A stretch of DNA of 32,246 nt from Paludisphaera soli (lineage in GTDB: Bacteria > Planctomycetota > Planctomycetia > Isosphaerales > Isosphaeraceae). A program made the position numbers and the translations under genes. The stretch covers positions 1-32,246 of the forward strand of contig NZ_JAALJI010000044.1 in assembly GCF_011064595.1 (NCBI RefSeq). Reading direction: 5' to 3'. Below the pieces are notes generated by a model. It did not search any database. It had not been told where the DNA came from and was given only the letters and a program-made list of their open reading frames with translations. Below are positions 26,983-32,246 of the stretch, one piece after another (within the stretch, counting starts at the first letter, position 1; each line of letters starts with the position of its first letter).

Positions 26983-27859
26983 ATCGGACCTTCTCGTTGG
27001 GGGACACCAGGGGCGTCGCCTCGGGCGTCGCCGAAGTGATGAGGACGACCGTCGAGCCCAGCCCGAAAGTCCCGAGCCATCCGCCCCGCTCGACGGGCTG
27101 CGGGGAAGGCCAGGTGTGGGACTCGACCCGCCTCGCACCGGGGCGGAATCCCGGCGCGTGCGGCGAGGAGACGTTGCCGACGCCCCAGCCGGCCACCATG
27201 ACGACCGCGCACGGGGCTTCCTCCGACGCCAGGTGGAAGATGACCCGCTCGTTCGAGGTGTACACCGGGTACTCGGCCCGCTGGAAGGGCGGGTGGACGA
27301 GCAACCGCGCCCCCGGGACGTGCACCATGGCCTCGATCCGCCCGCTCACGGGGCTGAAGACGCGGTGGCAGTCGATCGGCGAGAGGAAGACGATCACGAA
27401 CCGCCCCCCCTCGAAAGGGCCGACGTCCGGCACGGCGAGCAGCGAGGCGGCCGAGTACTCGATTCCCTTGACGGTCAGGATGCGGCCGTTCTCCACGCGG
27501 CCGACGTCCTGGACCGTCCCGTCGCAGGGGCAGGCGAAATCCCCCGCGTCGGCGGCGATGGGACGGCGCTCCGGCCTCACGCCCCGGGTGAACAGGTCGT
27601 TGAAGGAGCGGTACTCCTCCAGCGGGCGATCGGCCTCCGCCTCGTCCAGCCCCGGCGGGTACATCCGGGCGTAGAGATCCCGGTAGAGCCGCCGTCGCAG
27701 CCGCCGCGAGGGGATCGGGAGGCGGGACAGCCGGACCGCGGCGGCCGCGAGGCAGAGCCCGCCGAGCCCGCCGTGGATCCGGCGGGCCTGACTGAATTGC
27801 TCCCGACGGATCGAGAGCCGTCGGCCGAGGGTGAGGGGCGGAGAATCGTCCGTACTCAT
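26936..27859 (-). CDS. psd: Phosphatidylserine decarboxylase family protein
   Basis: This 307-residue pyruvoyl enzyme would decarboxylate phosphatidylserine to phosphatidylethanolamine at the membrane, or a related amino acid-bearing substrate. It shows the family triad: D113 (PCDGTVQDVG), H165 (LSPIDCHRVFSPVSG) and the self-cleavage site LGST at 267-270, whose Ser becomes the pyruvoyl group. YPVYTSNERV (about 197-206) and SFNDLFTRGVRP (85-96) are further family signatures. A hydrophobic stretch at 30-45 may anchor it. It starts at ATG 27859, overlapping the oxidoreductase stop as ATGA. No phosphatidylserine synthase gene lies nearby; its company of oxidases and an aminotransferase hints at a specialised substrate, though a housekeeping role is possible. 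Confidence 0.9.
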   Translation of the reverse strand: MSTDDSPPLTLGRRLSIRREQFSQARRIHGGLGGLCLAAAAVRLSRLPIPSRRLRRRLYRDLYARMYPPGLDEAEADRPLEEYRSFNDLFTRGVRPERRPIAADAGDFACPCDGTVQDVGRVENGRILTVKGIEYSAASLLAVPDVGPFEGGRFVIVFLSPIDCHRVFSPVSGRIEAMVHVPGARLLVHPPFQRAEYPVYTSNERVIFHLASEEAPCAVVMVAGWGVGNVSSPHAPGFRPGARRVESHTWPSPQPVERGGWLGTFGLGSTVVLITSATPEATPLVSPNEKVRYGQPVFRVARPGDSN

Positions 27860-29352
27860 AGCTCGGCCGCCGCCTTCGAAGCCACGCGCAGGGCGTTGGC
27901 CATGATCGTCAGGCCCGGTCCGACGCCCAGCGAGGTCGGCAGGAAACTCCCGTCCACGACGAAGACGGACGGGTCGGAGTACATCCGGCAATCGCCGTCC
28001 AGCACGGCGGAAGCGGGCTCGCGGCCGAATCGGAGCGTGCCGCACTGGTGGGCCACGTGCTCGTGCGAGGTGTACTTCCGGGCGACGCAGTACACCGCCC
28101 CGGCGCGTTTCAGGATCCGCGTGACCGCCGGGGTCAGGTGCTTGCGCCGGGCGAGGTCGTATCGGGAGTAGCGGTGGGTGAGCTTGGCCCCGCCTTCGGG
28201 CCCCAGGGTTACGCGGTTGGCGGGGTCGGGCAGGTCCTCGACGAGTCCGGCGAGCGGCAGCATCCGTTCCCGGAGGAACTGCCGGACCGCCGCGGGGAGG
28301 AACGGGGCGAACTTCGCCGCCGTCAACGGCCCGGGCACCGAGAGCGACTGAACGAGGCCCATCTTGTGCCGGTGCTTCTTCGTGCCGAAGTAGTAGTCGG
28401 CGAAGCCGACCTGCTTGATGAACGACGAGTCGGCGGTCGTGGCCTGCGGGAACACGCCGGCGACGATCGTGGCCAGGTGGAACATGTAGTTCCGGCCGAT
28501 CATCGGGTGGCTGAGCCCCGACCGCAGCAGCAGCAGGGCCGAGCCGATGGCCCCCGCCGCCAGCGCGTAACGCCTCGCCCGAAAGCAGGTCCGGAGTCCG
28601 GTGACGCGGTCGAGGACGGCGACGAGAGTCCCCCGACCGCCGGGCTCGCGAACCAGCCGCTCCACCTCGACGCGAGTCCGAATCTGGAGGGGATACCCGC
28701 GTGCCACCGCCGACTCCAACAACTGGGCGGAAGACCGTCGGGCGCCCGTCGGGCAGACATAGCCCGCGCACGCCCCGCAGCGCAGGCACCGCGCGGCGTC
28801 GATGGCCAGGGGCAGGCGGAACGGCCTCAGCCCCTTCGCGCGATTGGAGGCCACGAGCCGCTGATTCAGGGGGTGCAGGGGGAGGGGCTCTCCTGGGAAG
28901 CCTCGGGCCGGTCTGCCCAGCGGGCCGAAGTCGTCCTCCTCGCAGCCGGCGATGCCGTAGAGGCGCTCCGCCTCGGTGAAGTGAGGCTCCAGGTCGGCGT
29001 AGGAGATCGGCCACTCCCAGATCGCGCGGGGGATCCGCCGGCCGTAATACCTCCCCGGCTGGAAATCCTGGTCGCTCGGCCGGATCAGCGCCCCGCCGTA
29101 CAGGCTCGTGCCGCCCCCGAGGATCCCTCCCATGTAGAGCCGCCGGGGCGACCCGTTGACGTCGACCTTCCGGTCGTCGTACGGGCCCTTGTCGATCATC
29201 ATCGCCTGCTCGTCCTGGGAAGCGGACCCGGCGTAGCGATCGTCCCCCCTCTCCAGGACCAGGACCGACTTCCCCGCCCGGGCGCATGCGTAGGCGAATG
29301 CGCCCCCTCCGGCCCCGCCGCCCACGACGATCACGTCGAAGTCAAAGAGCAT
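27856..29352 (-). CDS. GMC-type FAD oxidoreductase
   Basis: This 498-residue flavoprotein, the first gene of the operon, oxidises alcohols in the manner of glucose-methanol-choline enzymes. The N-terminus carries DVIVVGGGAGGGAFAYACAR, the FAD-binding Rossmann motif, with the ribose-binding Glu in VLVLERG. LYMGGILGGGTSLYGGALIR is the second GMC block. CLRCGACAGYVCPTGARRSS is the Cys-rich stretch of the cholesterol-oxidase/sorbose-dehydrogenase-like subgroup. The C-terminus has HVAHQCGTLRFG with the catalytic His, and FVVDGSFLPTSLGVGPGLTI. ATG 29352 follows GAGG at about 9 bases. GTG 29373 would add seven residues. Its place beside a decarboxylase acting on lipids suggests a hydrophobic alcohol as substrate; this is inference. 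Confidence 0.88.
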   Translation of the reverse strand: MLFDFDVIVVGGGAGGGAFAYACARAGKSVLVLERGDDRYAGSASQDEQAMMIDKGPYDDRKVDVNGSPRRLYMGGILGGGTSLYGGALIRPSDQDFQPGRYYGRRIPRAIWEWPISYADLEPHFTEAERLYGIAGCEEDDFGPLGRPARGFPGEPLPLHPLNQRLVASNRAKGLRPFRLPLAIDAARCLRCGACAGYVCPTGARRSSAQLLESAVARGYPLQIRTRVEVERLVREPGGRGTLVAVLDRVTGLRTCFRARRYALAAGAIGSALLLLRSGLSHPMIGRNYMFHLATIVAGVFPQATTADSSFIKQVGFADYYFGTKKHRHKMGLVQSLSVPGPLTAAKFAPFLPAAVRQFLRERMLPLAGLVEDLPDPANRVTLGPEGGAKLTHRYSRYDLARRKHLTPAVTRILKRAGAVYCVARKYTSHEHVAHQCGTLRFGREPASAVLDGDCRMYSDPSVFVVDGSFLPTSLGVGPGLTIMANALRVASKAAAEL

Positions 29353-29513
29353 CCGGGGTACCTCGCGCGCCACTCCCCGGGGCCTCGGCCGTTCACGGCC
29401 GCGTTCAACCCAATGGGCCCGAGTATGGTCGTCACGCCGCGAGGCCGGCTCAAGCCCTCCGAGGGAACTTCATCAAATCCGTACATGTCATACATGGATT
29501 ATGCGTCAGCCGC

Positions 29514-29672
29514 TCACGAACCCGCTCGCCGCCGGCCTCGGCATCCCTCGCCCCGACCGGTCGCGTCGTCCGGTCCCGGAAGGGGCCGCCCGCCGGGGTA
29601 CAGGGGGATGAAGGGCTCGATCGAGGCCCATTGTTCGTCGGTGACGTCGCTGGGGTAGCGTCGAGTTTTCAC
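29514..29672 (-). pseudogene. IS5-type transposase N-terminal remnant
   Basis: From GTG 29672 the minus strand reads VKTRRYPSDVTDEQWASIEP then FIPLYPGGRP, the opening of IS5-family transposases with a DUF4096 domain (TDEQW, GGRP). The frame then loses its protein character and stops at TGA 29514. The DDE catalytic domain and terminal repeats are absent. It lies between the five-gene operon and the integrase-linked block. Confidence 0.6.
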
Positions 29673-29709
29673 CCCCTACTTCGCAGCCCGCCACCAGCTC
29701 GGGCCACTT

Positions 29710-30060
29710 ATGGGACGCACACCGATCCCATACCACCCGATGGCGACCGCGGCCGCCGATTTCTCCATCGTCGAACAATCCGGCGCGGTCGCGATCTCGG
29801 CCTCGATCGTCCCGAACGAGACGGATCGCCGGCCTCACGAATGGTCGACCACCGTGGAGATGGACCCTCCGAATCCGGAGGACTCGGCTTTCACGGTGTT
29901 CGATCGCCTGGTCTATCTCGAGGCTGCCGTCCGCGACATGGGCGACGTGGGCGCCGCCGACCGTCGGGCGCGGATCGAGCGTCTCGCCATGGCCATGACG
30001 CGCGACGTCGACGCCCCCGGCGGACTGGCCCTCTCGATGGTCGTGGCGGCTCGTCATTGA
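29710..30060 (+). CDS. Hypothetical protein of the integrated element
   Basis: This 116-residue frame starts at ATG 29710 (MGRTPIPYHPMATAAADFSI) or at the internal ATG 29740. It ends LSMVVAARH with TGA. Codon use is regular, with G/C third positions, and the translation alternates strands and helices (FTVFDRLVYLEAAVRDMGDV, then RRARIERLAMAMTRD). It looks like a real soluble protein but matches no family I know. No good ribosome-binding site is visible, and the 5' end lies close to the IS5 remnant, so the original start may have been lost. Orientation and neighbours place it in the integrase-linked element. Confidence 0.5.
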   Translation: MGRTPIPYHPMATAAADFSIVEQSGAVAISASIVPNETDRRPHEWSTTVEMDPPNPEDSAFTVFDRLVYLEAAVRDMGDVGAADRRARIERLAMAMTRDVDAPGGLALSMVVAARH

Positions 30061-30195
30061 GAGTACTGCGCCTCGCCGGGCGTTTCATCCTGCCGGGCAG
30101 CAGGCCTCACCCCAGTTTTGTCGATAGGAAATGGTCGCAGCCATCCGCCGAAGCCTGGCCGCCTGGATCCCGAAGGCCTGGCCGCCGCCGACTAG

Positions 30196-30384
30196 GCGTT
30201 CGATTACAAGCCGATCACCCGTGCCCACTTGGTCGAGTCCCTGGGGGCGGCCGCCGACGACGCGGTCCTCGCGCGGCTGCCGGATCGGTCGTCGTCCCCG
30301 AGCCCCGTCTTCCCCACCGACACCTTCGACCCCTTCGCCGTTTTGGACGCGTTCATCCGTTTCATCAGCGAGGTGACATCGTGA
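30196..30384 (+). pseudogene. Short broken reading frame upstream of the coupled pair
   Basis: The frame 30196-30384 reads AFDYKPITRAHLVESLGAAA, then PVFPTDTFDPFAVLDAFIRF and ISEVTS, which looks protein-like. It is preceded in frame by LDPEGLAAAD and a TAG at 30193-30195, so an earlier start is cut off. An ATG with AGGAA upstream at 30131 is in another frame. Its TGA overlaps the next GTG by four bases, which suggests it was once the first gene of a coupled series. No family is recognised. Confidence 0.4.
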
Positions 30385-30698
30385 TCCACCACGATCTGCT
30401 CAGACGCCACAAGTCCAACCGCGCGGCCGTCGCGGCCGCCGAGAAATGCTCCGCGGAGACCAGGCCCGCGATCATGGCCGGCCCGGCCGCCGGCGAGTCC
30501 GTCGAGCCGGGCGGATACCGCCTGATCGTAAGGAACGAGGTCGGCTCCGCCGTGACCACCGCGACGGTCGCCGAGGCCCTGGGGCCGGGGCCCTACGCGG
30601 ACCTGATCGAATTCCTGCCGACCCGCGAGACCGTCGTCGTGACGGTCACGGCGACAATGGCGGTCGTGGCCGAGGCCGCGGCCTGGAGGGAGATATGA
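30381..30698 (+). CDS. Hypothetical small protein of the integrated element
   Basis: This 105-residue protein begins at GTG 30381 (VIHHDLLRRHKSNRAAVAAA), overlapping the previous stop as GTGA, and ends AAAWREI with TGA. Its stop overlaps the next ATG by four bases. It has a basic helical N-terminus and a central beta-type region (GGYRLIVRNEVGSAVTTATV, then YADLIEFLPTRETVVVTVTA). No motif is recognised. The tight coupling on both sides is the main evidence that it is a real gene. Confidence 0.55.
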   Translation: MIHHDLLRRHKSNRAAVAAAEKCSAETRPAIMAGPAAGESVEPGGYRLIVRNEVGSAVTTATVAEALGPGPYADLIEFLPTRETVVVTVTATMAVVAEAAAWREI

Positions 30699-31051
30699 CG
30701 ACCGTCGAACGCGACGCCGGGGGAAAGGCGGGGGGGCCGGACGGGCCCTCGACGAGGAGGGGACGAGCCGTGAACGCCCAGCTCCTGGCGATCCGCGACC
30801 TGGCCGAGCGCTGGGGCGTGGACGAAAGGCGGGCGCGAGCGGTGGTCATCGAGGGCGGCCTCCCGCAGATCGAGCTGACGGCCGAAGGCAAGTACGTCCG
30901 GTGGCCCACGGTTCGGTTCCAGGCGTCGACGGTCGAGGCCTGGGAAGCGGAACGAGAGCGGGCCCGGACGATCAAGGTCGCGACTTTCGAGGCCCGCGTC
31001 CCGGCCGTCAGCCCGCGCCCGATCCGGGGCCGCCGCCTCGGGGCCTGGTGA
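30695..31051 (+). CDS. Putative excisionase-like helix-turn-helix protein
   Basis: This 118-residue protein starts at ATG 30695 (MTTVERDAGGKAGG), coupled to the gene before it. The core LLAIRDLAERWGVDERRARA followed by LTAEGKYVRWPTVRFQAS has the layout of a winged or AlpA/MerR-like helix-turn-helix: helix, turn, recognition helix, then a beta wing with YVRWP. Small DNA-binding proteins of this shape beside a tyrosine integrase usually act as excisionases or regulators. The C-terminus is Arg-rich. Its last 44 bases overlap the convergent integrase pseudogene. The assignment rests on motif shape and context only. Confidence 0.5.
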   Translation: MTTVERDAGGKAGGPDGPSTRRGRAVNAQLLAIRDLAERWGVDERRARAVVIEGGLPQIELTAEGKYVRWPTVRFQASTVEAWEAERERARTIKVATFEARVPAVSPRPIRGRRLGAW

Positions 31052-32219
31052 TCCTGCCGCGACGACTGGCCTGGGCGGCCGCGGCGAGGTCGCCCAGGTC
31101 CAGGTGCGCGTACGTCTCTTCGAGCATCTGGACCGAAGTCCCCAGCAGATTGGCCGCGGTCAGCGAGTCGACGCCTTGGCGGAGCAGTTCGGTCGCGGCG
31201 ACGTGCCGCAAGGCGTAACCGCGGATCCGGCCCGCCCCCTCGGCGGCGGCCTTTCGGCGCTTGTAGCGTGTCGCCCCGACCAGGGCGTCGAGGGTCCACT
31301 CCGATCCGATCGGCGCGACGCGCATCGGGTCCGACGGGCCGCCCCGCCGTGGTCTCGCAGCCTCATCAGGGCCCGGCGGATCGAGGGCAGGAGGACGATC
31401 GTCCTGAGCTTGACCGGTCTTCCGGCTGTGCTTCCACTCGCGGCGGATCAGGACCGCGAACGCGGCCCCCGTCGCCGTCCTCCCCGCGTCCCAGGAGATC
31501 TCACGCCAGGTCGCCCTGGTCAGCTCCGACGGCCGAGCGCCGGTCCAGATTAAGGTCCGTTGCAGCAGCAGGTATCTTCGGTCGGCCTCGGTCGTGGCCT
31601 TCGAGCGCAGCCATCGGAGCCGCGCGGCCGCCTGGGCCCGCGTGAGTACCTCGGCCTCGGCGGGCGTCGATCGCGGGCCTCGGAAGTCGGCGGACGGGTC
31701 GTCGCGGAGCAGGGGGGCCAGGCCGCCCCCGGGGTTCGCGGCCCGCCGGAACGCCGTCTTGATCCTCGCGGCCGCCATCGCCATGTAGGCCGGCGACAGG
31801 CTTTTCCCCGGCTTGACCGGGGAGGATCGTCGGGCCTACCGGCCCAGGATCGATTCGAGGTCGGAGGTCTTAACCGCGGCGGCCGGGATCTCGCCGAACT
31901 TGCGGCCGCCGACCGCGAACCCCCACGCCGTCGTCAGCGAGGAGCGGGTCATCCGATAGGTCACCGCCGCCACCTCGCCCCGCACGATCCGCCCGGCCAG
32001 GGCTTCGAGGTACGCCTCGAAGACCTCGGCGACCGCCAGGGGGCCCGGCCGCCAGGATCGCCGCCTCCTCGGCCTCGGCCGCCCGCTCGGCGTACCAGGC
32101 CCAGGCGGCCGCCTTGTCGCGCTCGCCGATTTCTCGGGGGCCGAGACCCTCCTGCCCGAGATCGTCGCCGCCCACCTCGAACGCTCGCGGCACCACCAGG
32201 GGCCGCTGGGCCTCGCCAT
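31008..32219 (-). pseudogene. Tyrosine recombinase/integrase, broken by frameshifts and a stop
   Basis: From ATG 32219, with AGGAG nine bases upstream, the minus strand reads MARPSGPWWCRERSRWAATI then SGRRVS. It continues after a frame change near 32138 as LGPREIGERDKAAAWAWYAE, and changes back near 32045 (VAEVFEAYLEALAGR, the SAM-like core-binding domain). TAG at 31836-31838 replaces an expected Trp codon in LESILGR-stop-ARR. The frame resumes with MAMAAARIKTAFRRAAN. The catalytic domain gives TGARPSEL (first Arg), KHSRKTG, then KLRTIVLLPSIRRALMRLRD in a shifted frame (about 31410-31335). YALRHVAATELLRQGVD and SVQMLEETYAHLDL follow, with the nucleophile Tyr. All signature residues survive but in several frames, so the protein is probably inactive. 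It marks the end of an integrated element. Confidence 0.75.
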
Positions 32220-32246
32220 GCTCTCGTCTCCTACTCGCTGGAGGTT

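Noticed and set aside
29286-30698. 470-codon plus-strand frame spanning the IS5 remnant and small genes
   Set aside because: Only 30381-30698 of this frame is supported; the upstream part is low-complexity Arg/Gly text overlapping better candidates.
1-32246. CRISPR array, tRNA or rRNA genes, replication origin
   Set aside because: No regularly spaced direct repeats, no cloverleaf-like sequence and no rRNA signature were noticed on reading.

Overview
The window is uniformly high in GC. Its gene content points to a planctomycete, and I infer one close to the Isosphaeraceae. The signs are two gene sets of the planctomycete cytochrome/Tat type (DUF1592 + DUF1552 and DUF1549/DUF1553 + DUF1501), a PEP-CTERM protein, a DUF5690 transporter-like protein, and planctomycete-style transposase and integrase relics. 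No rRNA, tRNA or CRISPR array was recognised.

Layout. Positions 1-1174 (-) hold a decayed IS630-type transposase fused to the front part of an unrelated mobile-element protein. Positions 1717-7883 (+) carry a PEP-CTERM protein and then a DUF1592 / DUF1552 / ankyrin cluster. Positions 7978-9831 are mostly debris: a frameshifted fragment, a SLOG (DUF2493) pseudogene and a possible transposase tail. They also hold one small membrane protein with a strong hairpin behind it. Positions 9832-13756 (-) are a two-gene DUF1549/1553 - DUF1501 operon, followed by an IS630-like remnant.

Positions 14592-19569 are a divergent phosphonate-catabolism locus. On the minus strand lie an HD-domain oxygenase, an FAD oxidoreductase and phosphonoacetaldehyde hydrolase, each overlapping the next by four bases. 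On the plus strand lie DUF5690 and a zinc dehydrogenase, also overlapping by four bases. Three of these five genes are broken (frameshift, nonsense plus frameshift, two nonsense codons), so the pathway looks recently lost.

Positions 19642-22316 (+) carry a hypothetical protein, an LpxH-like metallophosphoesterase and a methyltransferase, closed by a perfect hairpin. Positions 22377-29352 (-) are a compact, intact five-gene operon: GMC oxidoreductase, phosphatidylserine decarboxylase, a fusion of a degenerate SDR with a VAO-type FAD oxidase, a two-domain class III aminotransferase, and a small membrane protein. This operon is the best candidate in the window for an undescribed pathway. The enzyme set suggests oxidation, decarboxylation and amination of a membrane-associated or lipid substrate, but the product cannot be read from sequence.

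Positions 29514-32219 are the end of an integrated element: an IS5-type remnant, four short plus-strand reading frames (one broken, the last with a possible DNA-binding helix-turn-helix) and a convergent tyrosine integrase pseudogene.
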